A stretch of DNA of 64,000 nt, from positions 62,001-126,000 of the forward strand of contig UQNN01000007.1 of assembly GCA_900542445.1 (NCBI GenBank), read 5' to 3'. The DNA is from an uncultured Eubacteriales bacterium (GTDB taxonomy: Bacteria; Bacillota; Clostridia; Christensenellales; Aristaeellaceae). Every line of letters starts with the position of its first letter. Position 1 is the stretch's first letter. The notes under the pieces were generated by a model. The model saw only the letters and a list, made by a program, of their open reading frames with translations. It did not search any database and was not told where the DNA came from. The position numbers were made by a program, and so were the translations under genes. Of this stretch, positions 57,116 through 64,000 are shown in pieces.

Positions 57116-57388
57116 ATGTGCAGAGTCAATATAACCGGCGGCGACTGCCCGCAGGAAGAAATCAACGCTTACATCGCGCGAGCGCAGCAGCTCTACGGCC
57201 GCGAACCGGACGCGATCGACGTGCGGCTGGACGGCGAATACGTCGAGCTGGCGTATCATTATCAGAATCAGCCGTTTGACCGTATACGCCGCATTACGGG
57301 CTATCTGGTCGGCACGCTCGACCGCTTCAACAACGCCAAGCGCGCCGAAGAACGCGACCGCGTGAAGCACGGCATTTCGCTGCAATAA
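57116..57388 (+). CDS. Miniprotein resembling the C-terminal tail of anaerobic NTP reductase
   Basis: 90 aa. The C-terminal half, IRRITGYLVGTLDRFNNA then KRAEERDRVKHG, closely resembles the segment near the C-terminus of class III ribonucleotide reductase NrdD (RVTGY...W/FN..K..E..DR). The glycyl radical loop and the CxxC zinc motif are absent; only Cys2 and Cys10 occur. Stand-alone proteins of this kind are often annotated as anaerobic ribonucleoside-triphosphate reductase in Clostridia but cannot be catalytic. GGGAGG lies 8-9 bases before the ATG, and TATAAT stands about 40 bases upstream. Confidence 0.75.
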   Translation: MCRVNITGGDCPQEEINAYIARAQQLYGREPDAIDVRLDGEYVELAYHYQNQPFDRIRRITGYLVGTLDRFNNAKRAEERDRVKHGISLQ

Positions 57389-57417
57389 GTTTTTCCCGGC
57401 GTTCGCCGTATTTTTCC

Positions 57418-57446
57418 TTGCCAGCTTGAGCAAAATGGTGTATGAT
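57418..57446 (+). promoter_or_regulatory. Promoter of the DUF1858 gene
   Basis: TTGCCA (57418-57423), 17 bp, TATGAT (57441-57446). Confidence 0.72.
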
Positions 57447-57496
57447 AGAAAAAGGCTTACGCCCATCAAATCCGAGATAGAAAGAGGGATTTCCCG

Positions 57497-57703
57497 ATGA
57501 TTACCCCTGAAATGTCCATTGCCGAAGTGATGCGCATGGACCCCGAAGTCGCTCCGGTGTTCATGTCTTACGGCATGCACTGCCTGTATTGCCCGCATGC
57601 CTCTCTGGAATCCATCGCCGAAGCGAGCCTTGTGCATGGCATTGACGCGACCGCGCTCGTCGCCGCGCTCAATGAGTATTTCGCAGATAAAGAGGGAAAG
57701 TAA
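57497..57703 (+). CDS. DUF1858 domain protein (hybrid-cluster-protein-associated redox disulfide)
   Basis: 68 aa. MITPEMSIAEVMRMDPEVAPVFMSYGMHC and the CLYCPH motif near residue 32 are the DUF1858 pattern, with two cysteines spaced CxxC plus His that may form a redox disulfide. The domain is often found with hybrid cluster protein, anaerobic reductases or nitrogen-metabolism regulators. Own promoter, and a strong terminator 16 bp after the stop. The ribosome site AGAGGG lies about 8 bases upstream. Confidence 0.88.
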   Translation: MITPEMSIAEVMRMDPEVAPVFMSYGMHCLYCPHASLESIAEASLVHGIDATALVAALNEYFADKEGK

Positions 57704-57718
57704 TTTTTCCAAAAACAG

Positions 57719-57753
57719 CGCCCGCCGTGTTTGATTGCACGGCGGGCGTTTTT
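57719..57753 (+). terminator. Terminator of the DUF1858 gene
   Basis: CGCCCGCCGTG with CACGGCGGGCG and TTTTT. Confidence 0.93.
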
Positions 57754-57797
57754 GCTATACTTCTTATTCTTAAAACTTTGCGAAGCAGGCGGAAGGC

Positions 57798-57941
57798 GCG
57801 GGGAACTCCGTTCCCTGCCGGGGGATTTTCATCATGCGCCCGCTGTGCGGGAAAAGAGCATGGTGAAAATCGGAAATCACAAGGAGCGCTTGCGCGACTA
57901 TGTGAGTTTCCCAGACTTGGGGCAAAGCCCCAACGTTCCCC
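57798..57941. repeat. Family A repeat, divergent copy
   Basis: Right end CTTGGGGCAAAGCCCCAACGTTCCCC-like (57916-57941) is the standard arm; the left end retains only GGGGAAC...GTTCCC. Inside GATTTTCATCATGC/GCATGGTGAAAATC is a long hairpin. No gene between 57704 and 58001. Confidence 0.65.
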
Positions 57942-58001
57942 ATCGCAAAGCGCTCCTCCTACGCAAGTCAGGGAGCGAAGCGATACCTGACTTCGCCGCT
58001 C

Positions 58002-59513
58002 TTATCCGTTTCCTTCCCATACGTCCGCGCGCCTGACATAGCCGACGTTTCCATCCCATGTCAACACAATCACCCAATCGTCGCCATATACGCCGATGAC
58101 GTATTCGTCGCCGCCGACAAAGCGCCCGATTTCCTCCATCGTGTCGTCCGGCTCGCGGTATATCGGCGCGCCGTCCTGTCCGATTTCCTCTATCGGCGTC
58201 AGTATCTCAAACGCACAGCGCACGCCTTTATCCCCGCCGCGCGTCAGATATTTCGTCATCATGTAGCCGTACAGATGCGCTTCGCCCGTGCCAATCTCCA
58301 CGTATGCCCAGTCTCCCTCCCACGCGATCATCTTCACGGGCGTGCGGTTATAGAATTTGCCAAGCGATTGGGCATTCCGGTTCGGCGCTTCCCGCAAGTG
58401 CAGCCTGTCCGCCGGGTTATCGTTGTTCACAAAGGCATAGGCGTCTGTGTCCAGCCGGGCGACGGCCTGCTCCTGGGTGGTCGGCCATTGATCGACAGGG
58501 GTTTTCATCAAATCCAGCGGTTCGCTCCCGCCGTAGATATACCCATCGTTTAGGCCGACGCCGTAGATTTCGTCAACCGGAACGCAGTCCACGCCCAGGT
58601 TCAGCAGCTCTTCCCCCATGCTGCCCGTGAGAAGCCAGTCTCCCCGCCGCGTTCTGCGAAAGAAAAACTCCCTGCCTTTCTCTTCCAGAAAAATCTGATT
58701 GCCGCCCGCGTGGAAGAGATCCAGCGTGACCGCGCTGTCCAGCGTCACGCTGTCCCGCCAGACGTTCGCCCTGCCGTTGCGCTCGCTGACGCGCACGCGC
58801 CTGCCGCCGTCCGAACTTTGAAGCAGCAGCACCGTGTACGCCGGATACACGCCGATTTGCAGCAGCGTATCCCCTTCGTCCAGCAGCGGCGCGGCCAGCC
58901 CCGTCGGGAACGCGTCATAGGTTGTATCCAGCTGCTCCACGCTTTTGGGAAAGCGCGTCATATCGATGCCGCCAAGGGACATGTCAAAATTCGTTCCGAC
59001 GGGAATCTCGTATTCGATTCTGCTGCCTGTCTGCTCGTTTTCGTTTTCGTCGTAAACAGCATAGCGCACGTGCAGCAGGCCGCCCTCCGCATACCAATGC
59101 GTTTCGGGATAGGTTGGCACGCCGCCGGATTCATTCTGCTCGAAACATATCACGTCCGCGTCGCTCCACGCGCCGTTCCGATAGACCGCGTGCAGCGAGA
59201 CACGCGCATATTCCGTGTCGTAATCGAGAAACAGCGATTCGCCGTCCGTATCGACAAACACCTGTATTCCCTGCCCCGTCTCAAACAGACGCTCGTTGGC
59301 CACCGTCAGCACGCCGTTTTCCACGATGCACAGCGCGGTTTTCTCTCCGTTTCCCAGCGCAAACGCGTCAAAGCCGTTGCCCGAAGCGCTCGCTTTCACC
59401 GTGCAGGACGGATACGCCGCCAGCGCAATCTCTTCGCTCGTCTGTGCAAGCGCCAAAGCTGCTGTAAGCGCCATGCATGTCGCCCAAACAGTAGCCCAAA
59501 TCCTTTTCATCAT
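58002..59513 (-). CDS. Secreted protein with two C-terminal SH3-like domains
   Basis: 503 aa. A signal peptide (MMKRIWATVWATCMALTAALA, cleaved near ALAQT) is followed by a large beta-rich region of unknown fold to about residue 360. Two bacterial SH3 domains follow: RLHLREAPNRNAQSLGKF to GYMMTKYL (about 375-430) and PIYREPDDTMEEIGRF to VGYVRRADV (about 455-500). SH3b domains bind peptidoglycan, so the protein probably works at the cell wall; no hydrolase domain is recognised. Start chosen at MMKRIW by GAGAGAGG a few bases upstream and by the signal peptide. Monocistronic. Confidence 0.82.
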   Translation of the reverse strand: MMKRIWATVWATCMALTAALALAQTSEEIALAAYPSCTVKASASGNGFDAFALGNGEKTALCIVENGVLTVANERLFETGQGIQVFVDTDGESLFLDYDTEYARVSLHAVYRNGAWSDADVICFEQNESGGVPTYPETHWYAEGGLLHVRYAVYDENENEQTGSRIEYEIPVGTNFDMSLGGIDMTRFPKSVEQLDTTYDAFPTGLAAPLLDEGDTLLQIGVYPAYTVLLLQSSDGGRRVRVSERNGRANVWRDSVTLDSAVTLDLFHAGGNQIFLEEKGREFFFRRTRRGDWLLTGSMGEELLNLGVDCVPVDEIYGVGLNDGYIYGGSEPLDLMKTPVDQWPTTQEQAVARLDTDAYAFVNNDNPADRLHLREAPNRNAQSLGKFYNRTPVKMIAWEGDWAYVEIGTGEAHLYGYMMTKYLTRGGDKGVRCAFEILTPIEEIGQDGAPIYREPDDTMEEIGRFVGGDEYVIGVYGDDWVIVLTWDGNVGYVRRADVWEGNG

Positions 59514-59647
59514 ACCTCTCTCTCCCTTTCTGTATATAAGACGAGCGAATGCAAGCCAAAATTTCATGTTCCTGGAAATTTTTGTCTATTTTGTTTCGTC
59601 CTGAAGCCTGCCCTTTCAACGTTTTCAGCGAATTTCCAGACGAACTC

Positions 59648-59690
59648 AAAAAGCTGTCTTTCCTTTTTCAAGGCATAGACAGCTTTTTCT
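59648..59690 (-). terminator. Terminator of the CDF gene
   Basis: AAAAAGCTGTCT with AGACAGCTTTTT (59648-59659, 59677-59688), T-runs on both strands. Directly after the CDF stop codon. Confidence 0.85.
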
Positions 59691-60860
59691 TTATTCCGTA
59701 TAGCTTCTTTCCAACGTCGCGATGCAGCAATATCCCGGATATTCCTTCTCCAGCTCGGCGGTCATACGGCGGCGGATTTCCGTTTCGCTGAATGGGCAGT
59801 CATACGGCACCACGCAGTCAAACACGACGTTCACACGCTTGGCGCCCGGCACGATACGCAGATCGTGAATCGTCATCTTCGCGTAAATCGTTTTGCAGAT
59901 TTCGCTGACAGCTTCGCGCAGAGCGGGCACGCGCGGGTCGTCCGTCGCCACGGGATCGTAATGCACGATCAGATGCAGCCGCTCGTCCTTCAAAAAATCG
60001 CGCTCAATGCCGTCGATCACATCATGGCTGGCGATCGGGTCCTGCCTCGCGGACATTTCCACATGCACGCTGGCGAACTGCCTGCCGGGGCCGTAATCGT
60101 GAATCATCAAATCGTGCACGCCCAGCACGCCGGGATAGCTCATCAGCTTTTCGCGGATATGGCTGACCAGTTCCGGCGACGGCGCGTTGCCCAGCAGCGG
60201 GTTAAGCGTCTCTTTGACCAGCGAAACGCCGCTGATGAGGATGAACACCGCCACCGCCGCGCCGACATAGCCATCCAGTTCCAGCCCGGTCAGCTTGGCG
60301 GCAATCGTGCACAGCAGCACTGCGCCGGTGGCGATCACATCGTTGCGGCTGTCGCTGGCCGTGGCCTCCAGCGTGGTTGAGCCGATGCGCCGCCCCATTT
60401 TCGCGTTAAACGCGGCCATCCACAGCTTCACCAGTATCGACGCGGCCAGCACGCCGACGCTCACCCAACTGAACGTCACCGGTTCGGGCGCAAAAATCTT
60501 GCCGACGCTGCTCTTGAGCAGCTCCACGCCGATGACGAGAATCATCACCGCGACGGTCATGCCGGAAAGGTATTCAAACCGGCCGTGACCGTAGGGATGC
60601 TCCGCGTCGGCGGGCCTGTCGGCCAGCTTGAAGCCCAGCAGACTGATTAAACTGCTGGATACATCCGACAGGTTATTCACCGCGTCGGCCATGATCGCGA
60701 CCGAGCCGCTGAGCAGCCCGGCAAACAATTTGCCCGCAAACAGCAGCACGTTGCAGCCGATGCCCACCAGGCTCGCCGCCTTGCCGTAGGCGCTGCGCAC
60801 GCGCTCATCCTTCACATTTTCATAATCCGGAATTCGGCGGATGATCCATTGTGTCAACAT
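59691..60860 (-). CDS. Cation diffusion facilitator (CDF) transporter
   Basis: 389 aa. Six spans in residues 25-200; metal-site residues are seen in the paired motifs MADAVNNLSDVSSS near 58 (D...D) and DSRNDVIATGAV near 168 (D...N/D), and AEHPYGHGRFEYLSG near 88 is typical. The C-terminal cytosolic domain (from about 215) is long and appears duplicated (LGVHDLMIHDYGPG... and MTIHDLRIVPGAKR), a feature of some clostridial CDFs. Exports Zn2+, Fe2+ or Mn2+ in exchange for H+. Monocistronic. Confidence 0.92.
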   Translation of the reverse strand: MLTQWIIRRIPDYENVKDERVRSAYGKAASLVGIGCNVLLFAGKLFAGLLSGSVAIMADAVNNLSDVSSSLISLLGFKLADRPADAEHPYGHGRFEYLSGMTVAVMILVIGVELLKSSVGKIFAPEPVTFSWVSVGVLAASILVKLWMAAFNAKMGRRIGSTTLEATASDSRNDVIATGAVLLCTIAAKLTGLELDGYVGAAVAVFILISGVSLVKETLNPLLGNAPSPELVSHIREKLMSYPGVLGVHDLMIHDYGPGRQFASVHVEMSARQDPIASHDVIDGIERDFLKDERLHLIVHYDPVATDDPRVPALREAVSEICKTIYAKMTIHDLRIVPGAKRVNVVFDCVVPYDCPFSETEIRRRMTAELEKEYPGYCCIATLERSYTE

Positions 60861-61006
60861 GTTTTACACGCTCCCTTTTTTATCGGGGAACAAACCGTTC
60901 CTTGCCAAAAGGCCATTTTGCGTAAAATTCGACATGCCGCCGCCTTTTCCTTCCATGTTAGTTAAACCTTTTTGAAAATTTTTGAATGTTTGCACAGCGT
61001 AACGCG

Positions 61007-61597
61007 CTACATCACTTCAATCCGCTCGATCATCCGCCTGCCCTGTCCCGTCGGCACGGTGACGGCAAGCGCCGCATTCACCCGCGCGATGTTCGGCGCG
61101 AGCCGCGTGACCAACCCAGCGCGCTCGTCAAACCGTTCCGGCGCATGCAGCGGCGCAAAGCGAAGCGGCACAACCGCGTCATAGGCGGGCAGCCCCTCCG
61201 CCGCACCCGCACGCATCAGCAGCGCATCCGCGCCCGCGTCCCCCGCCAGCCGCATGGTCAGGTAGCGCAGCAGCACATTCGGCGCGGCCTGCTCGGTTTC
61301 ACCCGCTTCCGGCATATCGGGCGCTTCCGGACGCAGTTCAAGCTGAATCAGTCCGTCCGGCCAGATGAGCGCGTAGCCGTGCGGCGCGGGTTCGATTCGG
61401 CTGACCTTCCCCTGTTCCAGCGCCAGTTCCAGCGCCATCGGCTTGGCGTTTTCGGTCAGGGGCATGTATTCGATGAAGATTTCCGCGTCTCTCGCCGTTG
61501 GGAACGTCTGCCCCTCGCCGTCCACCGGCCCGCAGAATTGCCCGTTGATCGTCAGTAAGCCCCGTATCGCGCATTGAATGCAGAGCATGCACCGCAT
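61007..61597 (-). CDS. Uncharacterised protein with a cysteine-rich N-terminus
   Basis: 196 aa from the ATG that follows GAGGTG (MRCMLCIQCAIRGLLTING). Three cysteines in the first ten residues (C-x-x-C-x-x-C) could bind a metal or form disulfides. A central beta-rich segment (ALELALEQGKVSRIEPAP, YALIWPDGLIQLELRP) and a C-terminal part (PYDAVVPLRFAPLHAPERFD-like) follow. There are no membrane spans. I do not recognise a family. It lies 83 bp after the sugar-acid kinase on the same strand and may belong to its transcript. Confidence 0.6.
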   Translation of the reverse strand: MRCMLCIQCAIRGLLTINGQFCGPVDGEGQTFPTARDAEIFIEYMPLTENAKPMALELALEQGKVSRIEPAPHGYALIWPDGLIQLELRPEAPDMPEAGETEQAAPNVLLRYLTMRLAGDAGADALLMRAGAAEGLPAYDAVVPLRFAPLHAPERFDERAGLVTRLAPNIARVNAALAVTVPTGQGRRMIERIEVM

Positions 61598-61680
61598 GGC
61601 GTTCACCTCTCGTTTCTTCTTCGGTATATGCAAAAAGAGGAGAGGCATATGCCCCTCCCCCGTCTGCGTCTTTCAGCAGC

Positions 61681-62754
61681 TTACAGCCCAATCTCCGCCG
61701 CGCCGACGACGCCCATCCGGGCGGACAGCTCGCGCGGAACAGCAATCGCGCCCTCGTGGCCCAGCGCTTCCAGCACGTCGATCATCGCCTGCTGCACGGG
61801 CGCCTTGCCCGCGACATAAATGCGCGGCTCGACGATTTCGCGCGGTCCGTTCATGTCCGGCGCAATGCCGAGCGCCGCGCCAAGGTTGCGGTGCAGCGGG
61901 ATGACGTTATCCGGCATGGGGATTTCTTCCGGCTGATCCGGCAGAAACGCTTCCATCGCCTGCACGTCGAGCGCCAGCGCCGCGCCGAGCAGATAGCTTT
62001 GCACCTCTGCATGGCTGCGCTTGCCGAGCGTCTTCAAAATGCGCCCGGAGAACGCCGCGCGGCCCAGCCCGCTCTGCGAACAGGCCCACGCGCCCTCCAT
62101 CGCCATCCGACTGTCATAGGCCTCCGGGGCGACAAACGTGCCGCCGACCGCGTCAGCCAGAATGGTATGATGGGTCATCGCGTCGAGCAGTTCGCCGGAA
62201 ATCGAGGTCATGCAGCCGAGGATTTTGCCTTCCGCGCTCATGGCGACGAATTTATTGTGCGAACCGGGCAGGATGAACATGGCGCTGGTCTCCGGTTCAA
62301 GCAGCATGAACAGGCCGACGGCTTCGGTCTCCTCCCCGCGCATCATATCCATCATCCCGAAATTATCCAGATCGACCGGTCCGGCGAAATTGCGCACGCC
62401 GGGGATGAAATGGATCGGGAACGGCGCGATCTCCGGGAAGGTCTGCGTCCGCATTGCGTCGTGCAGATCGCCCACCGACGCGGGCGCGGGCACATGCGGA
62501 ATTTCGAGCAGCCCCATGTCGCTGGTAATCATGCCGTATGCGACGCACTTTTTCACGTCGCCCGCGCCCAGCCCATTCCGAGCCAGCAGCCGGTCGATGC
62601 AGGCCCGGAGCGTCGTTTTCAGATATTGATTATTTCCGTCAACAGCCGTATGGCGGACGCCGCCGTCCTCCTTCACCGCGTCAACGGGCTTTTGTTTTTC
62701 ATCCAGCAGCGTCACGCGCAGGTTCGTCGTGCCGCCGTCAATCACCAGAAACAT
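61681..62754 (-). CDS. dgoK: 2-dehydro-3-deoxygalactonokinase family sugar-acid kinase
   Basis: 357 aa. The ATP-binding opening MFLVIDGGTTNLRVTLLDE, AYGMITSDMGLLEIPHVPAP near 92, FIPGVRNF near 142 and MFILPGSHNKFVA near 188 are DgoK hallmarks. It phosphorylates 2-keto-3-deoxy-galactonate at O6. The product is the substrate of the aldolase gene directly upstream in the same transcript. Start without a clear AGGAGG (GGAAAG about 5 bases away). A family A repeat lies between the two genes. Confidence 0.87.
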   Translation of the reverse strand: MFLVIDGGTTNLRVTLLDEKQKPVDAVKEDGGVRHTAVDGNNQYLKTTLRACIDRLLARNGLGAGDVKKCVAYGMITSDMGLLEIPHVPAPASVGDLHDAMRTQTFPEIAPFPIHFIPGVRNFAGPVDLDNFGMMDMMRGEETEAVGLFMLLEPETSAMFILPGSHNKFVAMSAEGKILGCMTSISGELLDAMTHHTILADAVGGTFVAPEAYDSRMAMEGAWACSQSGLGRAAFSGRILKTLGKRSHAEVQSYLLGAALALDVQAMEAFLPDQPEEIPMPDNVIPLHRNLGAALGIAPDMNGPREIVEPRIYVAGKAPVQQAMIDVLEALGHEGAIAVPRELSARMGVVGAAEIGL

Positions 62755-62766
62755 AGGCTTCCTTTC

Positions 62767-62880
62767 TTGGGGCTCTGCCCCAAACCCCGGCAGGACCCTG
62801 GAACGTTATTCACTGTATCCCGCACAGCGGGCGTTCATTCCGTTCCTGCACCTCCCTCTTCGCTTCGCGACGGGATAATC
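62767..62880. repeat. Partial family A repeat between the aldolase and kinase genes
   Basis: Left arm TTGGGGCTCTGCCCCAAACCCC is standard; AACGTTATTCACTG and CCGCACAGCGGGCGTT follow, then the common word CTTCGCTTCGCG. The right arm is lacking. Confidence 0.65.
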
Positions 62881-62948
62881 AGCAGGCATTCAAAATTCCA
62901 TGCCTGGGCACACATACGCGTCCAGGCGTTTTTAAACCCGCATTGGGC

Positions 62949-63623
62949 TTACGAATGCTTTTCGTTCCACGCCGCAATCGCGTCGGTGAACTGCTTCGCG
63001 CGCGCCTGAATCGCGGCAAAATCGCCGCTTTTCACAGCGGAAGCCAGCACGAGCTGACCGCCCACGCCGAAGCCGCAGACGCCCGCATCGAGGAACTGCT
63101 CCACATTTTCGGGCTTCACGCCGCCGACGGCGGACATATCGATATAACCCAGCGGCCCGCGCACAGCTTTGATGTAGTCCACGCCGAGCGTACCCGCCGG
63201 GAACAGTTTCACAATATCCGCGCCTGCGCCGTGCGCCGCGACGATCTCCGTCGGGGTCAGCGCGCCGGGCATGGAAACCATGCCGAGCTGACGGGTGCGG
63301 CGAATCACGCCGTAATCGACATTGGGCGAGATGACCAGGCACGCGCCCGCGTCACAGGCGGCCTCAACCTCCTGCACGGTCAGCGCCGTTCCACAGCCGA
63401 CAAGCACGCGATCGCCGTATTTTTCGGCCGTATGGCGGATCTTTTCGGCGTTTTCCTTCACGCATTCGGCGCTGTCATGGTCGAACGTAAATTCAAGCAC
63501 GCGCACGCCGCCCGCAATCAGCGCCTCCACCACGCCGTCGAGCTTATCCGCCGGCACATGGCGCAGAATGGCAACAAGCTTTGCCGCCTTGATCTGCGTC
63601 AGCGCCTCATGATGTGACAACAT
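62949..63623 (-). CDS. eda: KDPG/KHG-type aldolase (2-dehydro-3-deoxy-phosphosugar aldolase)
   Basis: 224 aa class I aldolase of the Eda/DgoA family. Substrate Glu in VRVLEFTFDHD near residue 40, Schiff-base Lys in DIVKLFPAGTLGVDYIKAV near 136, and VGCGTALTVQEVEAACDAGA near 75 are conserved. Splits 2-keto-3-deoxy-6-phosphogalactonate or -gluconate into pyruvate and glyceraldehyde 3-phosphate. With the kinase downstream it makes a two-step path for sugar acids; the dehydratase is outside the window. It begins 15 bp after the M20 peptidase gene. Confidence 0.92.
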   Translation of the reverse strand: MLSHHEALTQIKAAKLVAILRHVPADKLDGVVEALIAGGVRVLEFTFDHDSAECVKENAEKIRHTAEKYGDRVLVGCGTALTVQEVEAACDAGACLVISPNVDYGVIRRTRQLGMVSMPGALTPTEIVAAHGAGADIVKLFPAGTLGVDYIKAVRGPLGYIDMSAVGGVKPENVEQFLDAGVCGFGVGGQLVLASAVKSGDFAAIQARAKQFTDAIAAWNEKHS

Positions 63624-63638
63624 ATCCGTTTCCTCCGC

Positions 63639-64000
63639 TTATGCGCACAGGGCAACGATAGCATACGCATAGATACGCGCAGCTTTAACGAAGTTCGCCA
63701 CATCGATGCTCTCGTTCGCCTGATGCTCCAACTCCAGTTCGCCGGGGAACATCATGCCGTAGGCCACGCCTTCCTTGAGGTGACGCGCATACGTGCCGCC
63801 GCCGATGGCGAACGGCTTCGCACTTTCGCCCGTGATCGTATTGTACACATCCATCAGCTTGGCGACCAGTTCGCTGGATTCCGGCACATGATGCGGCACG
63901 CTCGGTTCAATCGGTTCGAGCGCATACCCCGCGGGCGCGAGGCGGCGCTGCACGGTTTCGCCGATGGTCTCCGGGTTGAAGAGCACCGGATAGCGGCAGT
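63639..64000 (-). CDS. M20 family dipeptidase (PepV/Sapep-like), C-terminal part
   Basis: Only the last 120 or so codons are in the window; the frame is open through base 64000 (…CRYPVLFNPETIG…), so the gene continues beyond the edge and the GTG at 63986 is internal. Recognised from KPFAIGGGTYARHLKEGVAYG and MFPGELELEHQANESID, the C-terminal metal and substrate region (His near the end) of PepV-type Zn dipeptidases that cut Xaa dipeptides and beta-Ala/D-Ala dipeptides. It is followed 15 bp later by the aldolase gene. Confidence 0.88.
   Translation of the reverse strand, partial: CRYPVLFNPETIGETVQRRLAPAGYALEPIEPSVPHHVPESSELVAKLMDVYNTITGESAKPFAIGGGTYARHLKEGVAYGMMFPGELELEHQANESIDVANFVKAARIYAYAIVALCA

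Noticed and set aside
57498..58000. Small frames inside the repeat after DUF1858 (57727-58036)
   Set aside because: They span the terminator and the family A repeat, have no ribosome site and no recognisable protein sequence.
61574..61904. Plus-strand frames opposite the start of the dgoK-type gene's downstream neighbour
   Set aside because: Antisense shadows of the kinase and the unknown gene; proline/arginine-rich with no motif.

Overview
The window reads as chromosomal DNA of an anaerobic, low-GC-ancestry but GC-rich (my rough impression is high fifties percent) member of the Bacillota, most likely class Clostridia. Pointers are the AGGAGG ribosome sites, sigma-A type promoters with 17-bp spacers, DUF4250, DUF1858 and DUF4177 small proteins, a DUF362 ferredoxin-like protein, an OadB/OadG sodium pump pair, a MazG/tetrapyrrole-methylase fusion, DegV proteins and a CprABC-like peptide-resistance ABC cluster. 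A species cannot be named from the sequence alone.

Layout. 1-5.3 kb: potassium uptake (trkA-trkH) with a Gfo/Idh/MocA oxidoreductase, an HdeD-like membrane protein, then tRNA-Ile(GAT) and tRNA-Asn(GTT). 5.5-10.5 kb: AI-2E family permease and CNNM/hemolysin-type CBS protein, a KdpD/KdpE-like two-component pair, and a small remnant of a serine recombinase. 10.5-15.5 kb: divergent ABC exporter (ATPase plus two permeases plus a small unknown protein) and its response regulator/kinase, sharing an intergenic region with three helically phased CTTAAT boxes. 15.8-18.9 kb: tRNA-Val(GAC), argH, argG. 19.1-23.8 kb: ruvC-ruvA-DUF4250-ruvB-queA and a DegV protein. 24-30.8 kb: MATE transporter, prfC, typA, a macrolide-type glycosyltransferase. 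31-38 kb: small membrane proteins, MscS, a GH13 amylase, DegV, beta-phosphoglucomutase, and OadB/OadG. 38.4-45.5 kb: DUF362 protein, AEC transporter, HU, and a housekeeping run rsmD-coaD-coiled coil-glycosyltransferase-mazG. 45.5-55.4 kb: alr-cyclo-ligase-membrane protein, a YkvI-like transporter, a zinc-ribbon protein with an M1-like protein that has lost its HExxH motif, PHP phosphatase with an amino acid kinase, and rlmH-CPBP protease-GT2/GtrA. 55.7-64 kb: trpS, an NrdD-tail-like miniprotein, DUF1858, a secreted SH3 protein, a CDF transporter, 2-keto-3-deoxy-sugar kinase and aldolase, and the end of an M20 dipeptidase.

Most of the window is ordinary housekeeping. The least explained material lies between genes: at least two families of short dispersed repeats built from nested palindromes. 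Family A (about 130-200 bp) has ends that are themselves GGGGC...GCCCC hairpins, inverted relative to each other, and sits between genes such as argG/argH, ruvB/queA, prfC/typA and rlmH/kinase. Family B has CTCCTTC/GAAGGAG-type ends around CTCCCTC...GAGGGAG hairpins and flanks trpS on both sides, one copy lying inside the likely trpS leader. A third element (38104-38278) has its own perfect 12-bp ends. None encodes a protein. They look like non-autonomous mobile elements that may now also act as RNA structures between genes.
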